Source: Megasphaera coli
GTDB taxonomy: Bacteria > Bacillota > Negativicutes > Veillonellales > Megasphaeraceae
NCBI RefSeq assembly: GCF_900095855.1
Contig: NZ_FMIY01000002.1
Location: forward strand, 673,322-737,321
Reading direction: 5' to 3'
DNA: 64,000 nt
In this document: positions 15,758 through 26,120 of the stretch, in pieces
Position numbering within the stretch: position 1 is the stretch's first letter
How the letters are laid out: every line of letters begins with the position of its first letter
Translations under genes and position numbers: made by a program
Notes under the pieces: model-generated
The model's database searches: none
Seen by the model: the letters and a program-made list of their open reading frames with translations, nothing else
What the model was told of the DNA's origin: nothing

Positions 15758-16823
15758 TTTCTTTTAACATCCTTTCTCTATAGGCGCTGAAAAACCATAA
15801 ATGCCTACATGTAACTTGAAGGACCGCAACTAAAGGTACGGTCAATATCATACCGGCCACACCGAGTAAGGTACCGCCGATTAATAACGCAATTACAATG
15901 ACGACAGGGTGAATACTGATAACCTTTCCCATGACCTGCGGCATAATAAAGTGACCGTCCAGCTGCTGTATGACCACATAGAAAACGAGGACTTTCAAGG
16001 CCAGGGCGGTACTCACCGCAGCACCCAGAAGAATAGCCGGCACGGCGCCGACAATGGGGCCGATGATAGGAATCCATTCGGTCACGGCCGCGATTAAGGC
16101 GATGACCAGGGGGTAGGGTACGTTCATGAGCCACATGCCGAGGAAGGTCAGCGTCGCAATGATGCAGCTCATGAGGAGCTGGCCGCGGATGTAGCGGCTC
16201 AGGACACGGTGCACTTCCCTAAAATATGTATATAAGTGATTGCGATAATTTTCGGGATATAAGTCGATGAAGGACGTGAGCATCTTAGAGCCGTCCTTCA
16301 TAAAATAGAAGGTTATGAAGGGAACGACGAAAAACTCGACGACCGTACCGGCAATGGCAAAGACCGACTTGACGAGGTTCGTCACGCCGTCAATACCGTA
16401 GTTGCTGATTTTGACAAAAGTCTCGTTAATAATCGCCTTGACCTGATCGGGTATGTAAAAAGGCGTCCGGTCACTTTCGAGAAGGATGACGAGGTCGTAC
16501 GTCCGCTCGACGATGGTACCGAAGTTATTGGCCAATAAATTCAGCTGGCCGATAAGGGGTTTAACGATGCTGTTCGTCATAATGACGAGGATGCCGATGA
16601 GGACGACAAAGGACAAAAGAATGGATATGTCCTTGGGCACGTGCCGGTGCAGGCAAGACTCCAAGCCCCTTTGTATACCGTCCCGCAAGGGTGCCAGAAT
16701 AAAGGTGATGATCAGGGAAATGATAACGGGCCAGTAAACCGCCTGAACGGCAAAAAAGAGGCATACTGCCAAAGCCGAAAGGACGACACGCAACCAAAAT
16801 TCTATTTTCTTATTGGTCGCCAC
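15744..16823 (-). CDS. AI-2E family transporter (PerM/YdiK-like membrane protein)
   Basis: This membrane protein of about 359 residues has paired hydrophobic segments at the N-terminus (VVLSALAVCLFFAVQAVYW, IISLIITFILAPL), a long amphipathic middle part and a C-terminal block of helices. The latter contains the family motif PIIGPIVGAVPAILLG and the segment HFIMPQVMGKVISIHPVVI. Members of the family are varied exporters or antiporters; transport of autoinducer-2 is proven only for a few, so the cargo is unknown. GTG at 16823 is chosen: GGAGG lies 8 bases upstream, and it follows the hydrolase stop by two bases. A GTG three codons earlier would abut the ribosome site. Confidence 0.9.
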   Translation of the reverse strand: MATNKKIEFWLRVVLSALAVCLFFAVQAVYWPVIISLIITFILAPLRDGIQRGLESCLHRHVPKDISILLSFVVLIGILVIMTNSIVKPLIGQLNLLANNFGTIVERTYDLVILLESDRTPFYIPDQVKAIINETFVKISNYGIDGVTNLVKSVFAIAGTVVEFFVVPFITFYFMKDGSKMLTSFIDLYPENYRNHLYTYFREVHRVLSRYIRGQLLMSCIIATLTFLGMWLMNVPYPLVIALIAAVTEWIPIIGPIVGAVPAILLGAAVSTALALKVLVFYVVIQQLDGHFIMPQVMGKVISIHPVVIVIALLIGGTLLGVAGMILTVPLVAVLQVTCRHLWFFSAYRERMLKENGKD

Positions 16824-16825
16824 AG

Positions 16826-17461
16826 TTACCACCCTCCATCAAGAAACGGGTTGTTCATCCGTTCTTTACCGATTTGCGTTGCCGGCCCGTGACCGGGCAG
16901 GACGCTCGTGTCGTCCGGCAAAGGCAGGAGCTTCGCCTTAATGCTGTTAATGAGCGTCTGCATATTGCCGCCGTAAAAATCCGTCCTGCCGACGGAGTAC
17001 TGAAAGAGCGTATCTCCCGAAAAAACAAGGCCTTCGCCGTAAAGAGACACGCCGCCCGGAGTGTGTCCCGGCGTTTCGAGAACCGTAAAGGTCAGCGTGC
17101 CGAGGGTAATTTTATCGCCTTCGGCAACAATATGCTCCGGTGAATCGCAAATGATTTCCTTACCTAAAAAAGCGGATAAATTATAGTGCGAATTGGAGAT
17201 AAAGTCCACGTCGCCCTTGCCGATGTAGACGGGCACTTTTTTATAATTCCGCACTTCCTGCAAGGCGCCGATGTGGTCCGCATGGCCATGTGTCAAGAAA
17301 ACAAAGCGCAGTGTAACTCCCAGGTCGGTGATCGTCTTGTCGATTTGCTTATAATCCCATGCCGGGTCGATAACCATGGCATCCATGGTGGCGTCATCGT
17401 AGACAATGTAGCAGTTTGTCATTAAATCGCCCAAAACGAGGGTTTTATATTGCACAGCCAT
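16826..17461 (-). CDS. MBL-fold hydrolase, glyoxalase II-like
   Basis: This 211-residue metallo-beta-lactamase-fold protein has the metal-binding motif THGHADHIG and downstream ligands in TPGHTPGG, FSGDTL and LPGHGP. The short length, with no C-terminal substrate domain, places it with the YcbL-like group of small glyoxalase II relatives, which may hydrolyse thioesters such as S-lactoylglutathione or other thiol esters. It begins 11 bases after dtd with AGGAGG upstream and ends two bases before the AI-2E family gene. The true substrate is unknown. Confidence 0.9.
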   Translation of the reverse strand: MAVQYKTLVLGDLMTNCYIVYDDATMDAMVIDPAWDYKQIDKTITDLGVTLRFVFLTHGHADHIGALQEVRNYKKVPVYIGKGDVDFISNSHYNLSAFLGKEIICDSPEHIVAEGDKITLGTLTFTVLETPGHTPGGVSLYGEGLVFSGDTLFQYSVGRTDFYGGNMQTLINSIKAKLLPLPDDTSVLPGHGPATQIGKERMNNPFLDGGW

Positions 17462-17472
17462 CAGGTAACCTC

Positions 17473-17922
17473 CTAAAATACTTTCTTACTGTCCAATAAA
17501 ATAGTAACAGGGCCGTGGTTGTCCAAGGAGACGACCATTTCCGTGCGAAATACGCCCGTACCGACGGAGATGCCCTGAGCCCTGACAGCGGCAACGAAGT
17601 CGTCGTAGAGGCGCACCGCCATTTCCGGCGGTGCCGCCCCCGTAAAGCCCGGCCGTCTGCCCCGGCGGGCATCGCCGTAGAGGGTGAACTGGGAAACGAC
17701 GAGCATATCGCCGCCCATGTCGAGCAGGGAGCGATTCATCTTGCCCACATCGTCTTCAAAGATGCGCAAGTTCATGATTTTGTCAGCCATATAAACGACG
17801 TCGTCTTTCGTGTCATCCGAGCCGACACCGAGAAGAACCGTCAGGCCGTGACCGGCACGGCCGCATTCATGCCCTTCGGACGTAACTGCCGAACGCAAAG
17901 TCCGTTGTATAACTGCCCGCAT
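17473..17922 (-). CDS. dtd: D-aminoacyl-tRNA deacylase
   Basis: This 149-residue enzyme removes D-amino acids (and glycine) wrongly attached to tRNA. It has the two signature motifs SQFTLYGD and NHGPVTI; the latter holds the Gly-cis-Pro selectivity loop. Its ATG overlaps the relA stop by one base (TAATG). The relA-dtd pair is a long-standing Firmicutes arrangement. Confidence 0.97.
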   Translation of the reverse strand: MRAVIQRTLRSAVTSEGHECGRAGHGLTVLLGVGSDDTKDDVVYMADKIMNLRIFEDDVGKMNRSLLDMGGDMLVVSQFTLYGDARRGRRPGFTGAAPPEMAVRLYDDFVAAVRAQGISVGTGVFRTEMVVSLDNHGPVTILLDSKKVF

Positions 17923-20123
17923 TATGTCTGTCCTCCCGTGTATCGCTGCACCTTATAAACGTCTTTTAGGCGGCGTAATTTCGTAGCAATAAATTCAAAT
18001 TGAGCCAGATCTTTTATGTTGATACCCATGTGAATAGTGGCGTTCTTGTTTTCATTAATCTTTGCGTTAACGGACAGAATGGAAATTTTCATTTCCGCCA
18101 GGACTGCCATGATTTCCGCCATAATGCCCGTCCGATCATAGGCGACGATTTCCATATTCACTTCAAAAGCATCATTGCTCACATAATCCCATTCGACGTC
18201 AATGAGGCGTTCCATATCTTCACCGTCAAGCTTGATATTGGGGCAATCGGCACGATGAACGGAAACACCGCGGCCACGCGTAATAAAGCCTACAATGGGA
18301 TCACCCGGAACGGGACTGCAGCATTTGGCGAGGCGCACGAGAATTCCCGGCTCGCCTTTGACGAGAATGCCCGAGTTGTTGCGGCTCGTGCCGCTTTTGC
18401 GGGCGCGCAGTTTTTCAACAAATTTCAGCTCGTTTGCAGGCTCGTCTTTGTGTTCTTGACGGCGCTGCAGTTCGAGGAGCTTAATGAGGACCGTGTTGAC
18501 GGCAAAGCCGCCGTACCCGACAGCGGCGAGGAGATCGTCTTCGGAACCGGCGTTCATCTGCTTGGCCACCTTGGCGATACGTCCGGAGCGGCTCACTTCC
18601 TTCCAATCGTGACCGAGTCGCTTGCATTCCCGCTCAAGTGCTTCCAATCCTTTTTCGATATTCTCGCTTCTATTTTCTTTTTTGAACCAACTGCGGATCT
18701 TCGAGCGGCTCTCGGAACTGCCTACAATTTTCAGCCAATCCAGACTGGGCCTGCCTGTCTTGGACGTAATAATTTCAACAATATCGCCGTTCTTAAGCTC
18801 ATAATCAAGAGGTACGATTTTACTGTTTACCTTGGCACCGACGCAGCGATGGCCCACGTCCGTATGAATGCGGTAAGCAAAGTCGATGGGAATAGCCCCC
18901 TGCGGCAAGTCGATAACGTCGCCGCGAGGTGTAAAGACGAAAACTTCATCCGAGAAAGCATCCAGTTTCAAGGCATTTACAAATTCCTGAGGGTTGCTCG
19001 TGTCCTGCCATTCGAGAAGGTTGCGGAGCCAGCCCATTTTTTCGTCAAACGACGATTTGGGAGCGTTCGCGTTTCCTTCCTTATAGCGCCAGTGGGCGGC
19101 AACGCCGTATTCGGCAATGTGGTGCATTTCCCACGTACGTATCTGTATTTCCACGGGCTGTCCGCGCGTGCCGATAACCGTCGTATGCAGAGATTGGTAG
19201 TTGTTGGACTTGGGCATGGCAATATAGTCCTTGAACCGGTAAGGCAGGGGCTTCCACAGGCTGTGCACGATGCCGAGAACGCCGTAACAGTCCTGAACGG
19301 TGTCGACAATAACGCGAATGGCATACAGATCGTAGACCTGGCTGAGATCGCGGTTATCTTTCTTCATTTTTTTGTAAATGCTGTAAAAATGTTTGGGCCT
19401 GCCGTTGATTTCAAAGGAAATGCCCGTTTCGGATAACGTTTTTTTCAAGACGTCAATAGCTTCGTTGACGATTTCTTCGCGCACCTTGCGCTTTTCCTTC
19501 ATCTGATCTACGAGGTCGTAGTACTTGTCCGGCTCCATATAGCGGAAAGACAGATCTTCCAATTCCCATTTGATATTGAAAATACCGAGACGGTGCGCAA
19601 GTGGTGCGAATATTTCCAATGTTTCCCGGGAAATGCGCTTCTGTTTTTCGCCGTTCATGTACTTCAAGGTGCGCATGTTATGCAGTCTGTCGGCAAGCTT
19701 AATGACGACGACACGCACGTCCTTGGCCATGGCGAGAAACATCTTGCGCATACTGTCGACCTGCTGGTCTTCTTTCGTCCTGTAATCGAGGCGGTTCAAT
19801 TTGGTAACGCCGTCGACCAGAAAGGCCACTTCTTTACCGAAAATTTCTTCTATATCTTCAAGCGTATAATCCGTATCCTCGACGACATCGTGCAGCAGCG
19901 ACGCCGTAACGGTCGTCGTATCAATGCCCATATCCGCCAGAATTTGAGCAACCGCCAAGGGATGGAGGATATAGGGATCGCCGCTGACACGTTTTTGATC
20001 CTTATGTGCCTCGCCGGCCAGTTCATAGGCCTTGCGCACGCTTTCACAGTCCGCTTGGGGCCAATATTCTTTTATTGTTTTCACTAAATGCCCGAACGCT
20101 TCGCCCGGCTCCGTAAAGGTCAT
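17922..20123 (-). CDS. relA: Bifunctional (p)ppGpp synthetase/hydrolase of the RelA/SpoT type
   Basis: This 733-residue long RSH protein has an HD hydrolase domain with the intact metal motif [13 protein letters not shown] synthetase domain follows with [11 protein letters not shown] and [20 protein letters not shown], then TGS ([18 protein letters not shown]), a zinc/helical region with [12 protein letters not shown], and a C-terminal ACT domain. An active-looking HD motif argues for both making and breaking ppGpp. It senses uncharged tRNA on the ribosome, which suits its operon with hisS, aspS and dtd. It starts 12 bases after recJ. Confidence 0.97.
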   Translation of the reverse strand: MTFTEPGEAFGHLVKTIKEYWPQADCESVRKAYELAGEAHKDQKRVSGDPYILHPLAVAQILADMGIDTTTVTASLLHDVVEDTDYTLEDIEEIFGKEVAFLVDGVTKLNRLDYRTKEDQQVDSMRKMFLAMAKDVRVVVIKLADRLHNMRTLKYMNGEKQKRISRETLEIFAPLAHRLGIFNIKWELEDLSFRYMEPDKYYDLVDQMKEKRKVREEIVNEAIDVLKKTLSETGISFEINGRPKHFYSIYKKMKKDNRDLSQVYDLYAIRVIVDTVQDCYGVLGIVHSLWKPLPYRFKDYIAMPKSNNYQSLHTTVIGTRGQPVEIQIRTWEMHHIAEYGVAAHWRYKEGNANAPKSSFDEKMGWLRNLLEWQDTSNPQEFVNALKLDAFSDEVFVFTPRGDVIDLPQGAIPIDFAYRIHTDVGHRCVGAKVNSKIVPLDYELKNGDIVEIITSKTGRPSLDWLKIVGSSESRSKIRSWFKKENRSENIEKGLEALERECKRLGHDWKEVSRSGRIAKVAKQMNAGSEDDLLAAVGYGGFAVNTVLIKLLELQRRQEHKDEPANELKFVEKLRARKSGTSRNNSGILVKGEPGILVRLAKCCSPVPGDPIVGFITRGRGVSVHRADCPNIKLDGEDMERLIDVEWDYVSNDAFEVNMEIVAYDRTGIMAEIMAVLAEMKISILSVNAKINENKNATIHMGINIKDLAQFEFIATKLRRLKDVYKVQRYTGGQT

Positions 20124-20135
20124 GGCAAATTCCTC

Positions 20136-22115
20136 CTATTTCCCGCCGCAGGCGACATACGTGGCCGAATCGCTCAGGGAAAGTTTCACCGCCTGTACAG
20201 GCATTTCATAATATATGTCATCTTCGGCGGTACGGCTTGTAAGGATTCCCAGTTCCCTGCAAACCTGCAGGGCCGCCAACAGAGTATGTCTTTCTTTTTG
20301 CGGCAAAGCGCCGCAAAGGTACTCCCGCACGTCATAAGCCGCTTTGGGCTTCCCTTCCATATACGCCCTGAGGGCCTTGTAGACGGCCACCATAAAATCT
20401 CTGTTCAGGCAAACGGGAGCTGCCGTCGTGAGGCGCGCATCCTTTAAGACGAGCCGGGCCGATTCGTTGCCGCGGAACGAATTGATATCGAGCTGAAAAG
20501 CCAGGTCAACTTCATCACCGGGAAGAAATTCTTCTGTAAGTTCCGCCATGGACCAGCCGACAGCACTCACTTCACTGCCGTCGGCAGCCTTTGCGGCCAG
20601 GCGCAGATGCGTCTTGTCGCGGCCGATTTCTTTCAGTGAGTCCACCGTTGCACCGGTCAGAACGAAAACGGGGCGGCCGTTGCCCATGCCGTAGGGTTCA
20701 AGACGGCTTAATTCACGTATACCGTCAAGTGTAATATCCGCACCTGTGAGAGCGGCGTCGACGGCAAGGGTAGGCACGTAATCCTCAGGTGTAAGCGTTT
20801 GAGCGGCAAACTCCTTAAGGCGCTGCCGCAGGGCGTCAATATTCCCGGCGGCTACGGAAAAGCCTGCAGCCATGGCATGACCGCCATACTGAATGAGTAA
20901 ATCGCTGCAATATGACAGGGCCTCATACATGTGAAATCCTGCAATGCTGCGGCATGATCCCTTGCCGACGCCGTCGGCGACGGCAATGACGAGAGCCGGT
21001 TTATAATATTTTTCGACAAGGCGAGACGCGGCAATACCGATAACACCGCTGTGCCAACCGTCGCCGGCGGCTACGAGGACATTGTCCCGCTCGCAACCGC
21101 CGGCCTTAATTTCGTCGATGGCTGCGCGGGTTATACTCCTCTCTATATCCTGCCGTTCTCTGTTCAATTCATTTAAGTCGACTGCCGTCTTCCGCGCCTT
21201 CTCTCCGTCTTTTTCAAGAAGGAGAAAAACGCTTTTTTCGGCATGACTGATACGGCCGGCAGCATTCAGGCGCGGTGCCAGGGAAAAGGCAACGTTGCCG
21301 GCGTTGACATGATCAATGTCAATGGACGCGGCTTCCGCCAGGGCGCTTATACCCGCATTGTGACCGACAGCCATACGTGCCAACCCGTGAGCCGTAAGAA
21401 TACGGTTCTCCCCCATGAGCGGCACGAGATCAGCTATCGTGCCCAAGGCGACAAGCTCCGTATACTCCTGCAGGGATTCATGAAAACGGCGCCGCCACAA
21501 AACGCGGCAGAGTGCATAAGCCACACCGACACCGGCCAAATCCTTATACGGATAGGGGCAGCCGGGCTGTTTCGGATTGACGACGGCAAAAGCATCGGGA
21601 ATCTTTTCCGGCGGCTCGTGGTGATCCGTAATGACAATACAGACCTTATCTTTAAATTCTTCTACCAAATCATACGACGAAATGCCGCAGTCTACAGTGA
21701 TGATGAGATCCGTGCCGCGCTCGGCCAATTCCTCCAGAGCCTCCCGGTTCAAGCCGTACCCTTCAGATTGGCGTTCGGGAATATAAAAAGCCGGATCGCC
21801 GCCCATACGGACCAGAACCTCATAAACGAGAGACGTCGAGGTAATGCCGTCCACGTCATAGTCACCATAGACGACGATACTTTCCTTGCCGGCCAAAGCA
21901 GTCTCAATACGCTCTGCGGCCTTCTCCGCTCCTTTTAAGAGGAGCGCATCGGCCAGACTGTCCATATCGTCCCGGAGAAAATGAGCGCCCGCTTCCGCAT
22001 CCGCAATGCCGCGGTTTATCATAACGGCGGCGAGGACGGGCGATATATTAAGCTGCCGAGAAAGGGTCTCTGCCCTTTCGATTGACGGCTCCTTAAAGAG
22101 CCAACGTTTCTTCAT
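20136..22115 (-). CDS. recJ: Single-stranded-DNA-specific exonuclease RecJ
   Basis: This 659-residue protein belongs to the DHH phosphoesterases. It shows YGDYDVDGITS and ITDHHEPPE, which carry metal-binding aspartates and histidines, then the DHHA1 region with GHAMAAGFS and a C-terminal OB domain. RecJ degrades single-stranded DNA 5' to 3' in recombination and repair. A further C-terminal part after the OB fold (about 100 residues) is often seen in Firmicutes RecJ. It is the first gene of the nine-gene operon. No convincing promoter with both boxes could be pinned down in the 170 AT-rich bases upstream. Confidence 0.96.
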   Translation of the reverse strand: MKKRWLFKEPSIERAETLSRQLNISPVLAAVMINRGIADAEAGAHFLRDDMDSLADALLLKGAEKAAERIETALAGKESIVVYGDYDVDGITSTSLVYEVLVRMGGDPAFYIPERQSEGYGLNREALEELAERGTDLIITVDCGISSYDLVEEFKDKVCIVITDHHEPPEKIPDAFAVVNPKQPGCPYPYKDLAGVGVAYALCRVLWRRRFHESLQEYTELVALGTIADLVPLMGENRILTAHGLARMAVGHNAGISALAEAASIDIDHVNAGNVAFSLAPRLNAAGRISHAEKSVFLLLEKDGEKARKTAVDLNELNRERQDIERSITRAAIDEIKAGGCERDNVLVAAGDGWHSGVIGIAASRLVEKYYKPALVIAVADGVGKGSCRSIAGFHMYEALSYCSDLLIQYGGHAMAAGFSVAAGNIDALRQRLKEFAAQTLTPEDYVPTLAVDAALTGADITLDGIRELSRLEPYGMGNGRPVFVLTGATVDSLKEIGRDKTHLRLAAKAADGSEVSAVGWSMAELTEEFLPGDEVDLAFQLDINSFRGNESARLVLKDARLTTAAPVCLNRDFMVAVYKALRAYMEGKPKAAYDVREYLCGALPQKERHTLLAALQVCRELGILTSRTAEDDIYYEMPVQAVKLSLSDSATYVACGGK

Positions 22116-22287
22116 TATCCGTGGTTACCCTGCAAAATAAATAATTTCTATCAATTAGGCCTTTTCATTCTATCACATTTTCATTCTCAAATAAAGAGTT
22201 AATTTTGCGAATGGCCAAAATAAGCTATATCATTTATACACCCAAAGCTGTCAGAATTATGTTTTTATTATATATGGTCTCCAATGC

Positions 22288-22317
22288 AAAAATGCCCCTC
22301 CGTGCGGAGAGGCATTT
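22288..22317 (-). terminator. Terminator of the pyruvate:ferredoxin oxidoreductase gene
   Basis: Arms AAATGCCTCTCCG and CGGAGGGGCATTT lie on the minus strand with a two-base loop and T-rich end, 22 bases after the stop codon. The remaining bases from 22116 to 22287 show no gene. Confidence 0.8.
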
Positions 22318-22338
22318 CTGCAAATAATCTATGCGATT

Positions 22339-25300
22339 TTACTGAGCGAGCTGAGCTTCGAAGCCGCTTTCCAAACGGACATACGATTCACGCCGCGCTT
22401 TTGCATCGGCAACAGTCTTGTCGTAGAGAGACTGCGCCAATTCGGGGAATCCCTTTGCCAGGGATGCATACCGTACTTCGCCTTCAAGGAATTCCTGGAA
22501 CTTCGTGTAATCCGGCATCTTGGAATCAAGCTTGAACGGATTCTTACCCTGTTCCTTGAGTTCCGGGTTATAACGGTAGAGGTCCCAGTAACCGCATGCA
22601 ACGGCAAGCTTTTCTTCTTCCTGGCTCTTGCCCATGCCCTTGCGAATACCGTGGTTGATGCACGGGCAGTAGGCAATGACTACAGACGGGCCGTGGTAGG
22701 CTTCCGCTTCGGTCATGGCCTTCATGAGCTGATTCTTATCGGAACCCATAGCAACCTGTGCTACATATACATAGCCGTAGGAAATAGCCATCATGCCGAG
22801 GTCTTTCTTCTTCGTACGTTTACCGGATGCGGCGAACTGTGCGATTGCTGCCGTCGGCGTTGCCTTGGAAGACTGACCGCCCGTGTTGGAATATACTTCC
22901 GTATCAAGAATGAGGATGTTAATATCCTGATCCTGCGCGAGTACATGGTCTACGCCGCCGAAGCCGATATCATACGCCCAGCCGTCGCCGCCGAAGATCC
23001 AGTGCGAACGCTTAACGAGATATTGCTTGTTTTCAAGGAACTCTTCGAGAACAGGCTTGCCTGCCGCTTCTTTTTCGAGGAGAGCCGTAACCTTATCAGC
23101 CCGTTCACGCGTGCCTTCGCCTTCATTTATATTGGCGAGCCAATCACTGAGAGCTTCCTGCAATTCAGGCGACGCAACAGCCTTGGCCGCTTCCACCTTG
23201 AGTGCCAAGTCCTTACGGATCTTGTCGACGCCCGTGAACATACCGAAACCGTATTCAGCGGCATCTTCGAAGAGGCTGTTTGCCCAGGCCGGGCCGTGAC
23301 CCTTTTCGTTCATCGTGTACGGAGCAACCGGAGCGGAACCGCCGTAAATGGATGAGCAGCCCGTTGCGTTGGCAATCATCATGCGGTCGCCGAAGAGCTG
23401 TGTTGCAAGCTTAACATACGGTGTTTCACCGCAGCCCGCGCAGGCGCCGGAGAATTCAAAGAGAGGTGTTTCAAACTGAGAGCCGATAACGGTCTTCTTG
23501 TTCTGCGGATTCTGTTTGGGAGCCACTTTTTCGATACCGTAGTACCAGAGATCCATCTTCTCCCGTTCTTCGTCCGTATTCGGTACCATCGTGAGTGCCT
23601 TTGTCGGGCAAACGTTGGCACAACTGCCGCATTCGAGGCAGTCGAGCTGGTCAACTACAATAGTATAACCGTATTCTTTACCGGATTTGGCCTTAGGAGC
23701 CGTCTTGAAGCCTGCAGGAGCTGCAGCCCGTTCTTCTTCCGTCGTGAGGACGGGGCGAATCGTTGCATGCGGGCAGACGAAGGAGCATTGTACGCAGCCG
23801 ATACATTTTTCACTGTCCCACGAAGGAACATAGAGAGCCGGGCCGGCTTTTTCGAACTTAGCCGTACCTGACGGCATAGTGCCGTCTTCGCGGCCGGTGA
23901 AGTCCGATACCTTCAAATCGTCGCCTATTTGACCGAGAACAGGTGTTGCTACCTTTTCAAAGTATTCCGTCGCCGGACGGCCTGCCGCAACTTCATCCAC
24001 CGCGTCGGCCCACGATGCGGGATACTTGACTTCATGGAATTCACCTACGCCGGCATCAACGGCAGCCCAGTTCATATCGACAACCTTCTGCCCCTTCTTA
24101 CCGTAGCTCTTGACGATGGAGTCTTTCAAATATTTAACGGCGTCATCCAGGGGGATAACCTTGGCAAGCGCAAAGAACGCCGCCTGCATAACCATATTGA
24201 TACGCGTGCCGAGGCCGAGTTTCTGGCCGATAGCGTCACCGTTCAAGGTGTAGAATTTAACGTGATGCTTAGCGATGGCCCGCTTGATACGTGCCGGCAA
24301 TTCGTAATCCAGTTCTTCATCGGACCAGGTACAGTTCAGCATAAACGTGCCGCCGTCCTTAATGCCGCGGAGCAGGTCGAAGCGTCTTACGTAAGACTGT
24401 CTGTGACAGGCAATGTAATCTGCAGCGTCAATGAGGTACGGCATGTCGATAGGCTGTGTGCCGAAACGCAAATGCGAAATCGTTACGCCGCCGGATTTCT
24501 TGGAATCATATGCAAAGTAAGCCTGCGCATACATGTCCGTATGGTCACCGATGATCTTGATGGCCGACTTGTTGGCACCGACAGTACCGTCGGAACCGAA
24601 GCCCCAGAACTTGCACGCCGTAAGACCGGTCGTGTCGATAGGCATCTTATCCGCACGCGGCAGGGACAAATTGGTAACGTCGTCGACAATACCGAGGGTA
24701 AAGCCGTTCATGGGGTGCTCTTTCTTGAGTTCGTCGAATACGGGCAGGATGTCTTCCGGCAAAACGTCCTTCGAGCCGAGACCTGCGCGGCCGCCGATGA
24801 TGTCCGCATCAAGGCCGACTTCCTTGGCAAAGTTGACAACGTCGAGGTAGAGCGGTTCGCCCATAGCACCCGGTTCTTTCGTACGGTCGATAACGGCAAT
24901 TTTCTTAACCGACTTCGGCAATACGGCCTGCAGATGTTTTGCGGAGAAAGGACGATAAAGGTGAACATTAATAAGGCCGACTTTTTCGCCCTTGCCGTTC
25001 AAATATTTAACGGCCTGCTTTACAACGTCCGACAGGGAACCCATAGCTACGACGACGTATTCCGCATCGGCTGCGCCGTAGTAATTAAAGAGTTTATAAT
25101 CACGGCCCGTGATTTCGGAAATCTTGGCCATGTAATCGGCTACGATATCAGGCATGGCGTCATAGTATTTATTGTTTGCTTCGCAGTGCTGGAAGTAAAT
25201 ATCCGGATTTTCGGCAGTACCGCGGATTTCCGGCACATCCGGGTTGAGAGCATGCTGGCGGAATCTCTTAAGTGCATCCCAATCGAGGAGGTCACGGAAT

Positions 25301-25866
25301 TTCTCAAACTCCATGACTTCAACTTTTTGAATTTCGTGAGACGTGCGGAATCCGTCGAAGAAGTTAATGAACGGCAAAGATCCTTTCAACGCTGCCAAGT
25401 GGGCGACACCGGCAATATCCATAACTTCCTGTACATTCGATTCCGCCAAAAGACAGCAGCCTGTAGCACGAGCGGACATAACGTCCTGATGGTCGCCGAA
25501 GATGCTGAGCGCATGGTTTGCCAAGGCACGAGCGGCTACGTGAAATACACCGGGCAGCAATTCGCCGGCAACCTTATACATCGTCGGAATCATGAGAAGG
25601 AAGCCCTGAGACGCCGTATAGGTCGTCGTCAGCGCCCCCGCCTGGAGAGAACCGTGGTATGCACCTGCGGCGCCCGCTTCGGACTGCATTTCAACGACCT
25701 TGACGGTGTTGCCGAACAAGTTCTTGAGGCCCGCTGCGGACCAGTCGTCAACGTGTTCCGCCATCGGTGAAGACGGAGTGATCGGGTAAATGGCGGCAAC
25801 TTCGGTGAAGGCGTAGGACACCCAGCCGGCAGCCTCATTCCCATCCATGGTTTTGAATTTACTCAT
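22339..25866 (-). CDS. nifJ: Pyruvate:ferredoxin (flavodoxin) oxidoreductase, single-chain
   Basis: This 1175-residue protein is the homodimeric single-chain type. It converts pyruvate and CoA to acetyl-CoA, CO2 and reduced ferredoxin, the central step of pyruvate fermentation. N-terminal domains contain YPITPSSPMAE. A ferredoxin-like insert has two [4Fe-4S] motifs (CIGCVQCSFVCP and CLECGSCANVCP). The C-terminal thiamine diphosphate domain has CAGCGETPY with a cluster cysteine, GGDGWAYDIGFGG and TEVYSNTGGQSS. It is probably transcribed alone: a terminator follows, and a divergent LysR gene lies 434 bases upstream. AAGGAG precedes the ATG by 11 bases. Confidence 0.98.
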   Translation of the reverse strand: MSKFKTMDGNEAAGWVSYAFTEVAAIYPITPSSPMAEHVDDWSAAGLKNLFGNTVKVVEMQSEAGAAGAYHGSLQAGALTTTYTASQGFLLMIPTMYKVAGELLPGVFHVAARALANHALSIFGDHQDVMSARATGCCLLAESNVQEVMDIAGVAHLAALKGSLPFINFFDGFRTSHEIQKVEVMEFEKFRDLLDWDALKRFRQHALNPDVPEIRGTAENPDIYFQHCEANNKYYDAMPDIVADYMAKISEITGRDYKLFNYYGAADAEYVVVAMGSLSDVVKQAVKYLNGKGEKVGLINVHLYRPFSAKHLQAVLPKSVKKIAVIDRTKEPGAMGEPLYLDVVNFAKEVGLDADIIGGRAGLGSKDVLPEDILPVFDELKKEHPMNGFTLGIVDDVTNLSLPRADKMPIDTTGLTACKFWGFGSDGTVGANKSAIKIIGDHTDMYAQAYFAYDSKKSGGVTISHLRFGTQPIDMPYLIDAADYIACHRQSYVRRFDLLRGIKDGGTFMLNCTWSDEELDYELPARIKRAIAKHHVKFYTLNGDAIGQKLGLGTRINMVMQAAFFALAKVIPLDDAVKYLKDSIVKSYGKKGQKVVDMNWAAVDAGVGEFHEVKYPASWADAVDEVAAGRPATEYFEKVATPVLGQIGDDLKVSDFTGREDGTMPSGTAKFEKAGPALYVPSWDSEKCIGCVQCSFVCPHATIRPVLTTEEERAAAPAGFKTAPKAKSGKEYGYTIVVDQLDCLECGSCANVCPTKALTMVPNTDEEREKMDLWYYGIEKVAPKQNPQNKKTVIGSQFETPLFEFSGACAGCGETPYVKLATQLFGDRMMIANATGCSSIYGGSAPVAPYTMNEKGHGPAWANSLFEDAAEYGFGMFTGVDKIRKDLALKVEAAKAVASPELQEALSDWLANINEGEGTRERADKVTALLEKEAAGKPVLEEFLENKQYLVKRSHWIFGGDGWAYDIGFGGVDHVLAQDQDINILILDTEVYSNTGGQSSKATPTAAIAQFAASGKRTKKKDLGMMAISYGYVYVAQVAMGSDKNQLMKAMTEAEAYHGPSVVIAYCPCINHGIRKGMGKSQEEEKLAVACGYWDLYRYNPELKEQGKNPFKLDSKMPDYTKFQEFLEGEVRYASLAKGFPELAQSLYDKTVADAKARRESYVRLESGFEAQLAQ

Positions 25867-26057
25867 TACTGAAACACGCTCCTTTTGTTAATAACAACAA
25901 TACATCAATAAAAATATATTGAACTTTGAAAGTTAAAAACAAGCTAGTCCAGTCCACTCATATATACACCATAGTTTACATATTTTATACATACACGTCT
26001 CGACCATACCTTTTGGGTATATAGCGCGAGAAGGTGCAGAAATCCGCCAAAAAAATA

Positions 26058-26086
26058 TTGTCATCTAGGAATCCTTGTATTATACT
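26058..26086 (+). promoter_or_regulatory. Promoter of the LysR gene with a ~200-base leader
   Basis: TTGTCA (26058-26063) and TATACT (26081-26086) have a 17-base spacer. A transcript starting near 26093 would carry about 208 bases before the LysR start. Confidence 0.6.
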
Positions 26087-26120
26087 TAAACAATAAAGTA
26101 CTATACGGGCGTGATTCGGT

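Noticed and set aside
23929-25770. Long plus-strand frame (613 codons) opposite pyruvate:ferredoxin oxidoreductase
   Set aside because: It is antisense to a certain gene, shows no recognisable family or ribosome site, and its openness follows from codon bias of the real strand. Similar antisense frames at 1020-2525, 18000-19436 and 14209-15537 were dropped for the same reason.
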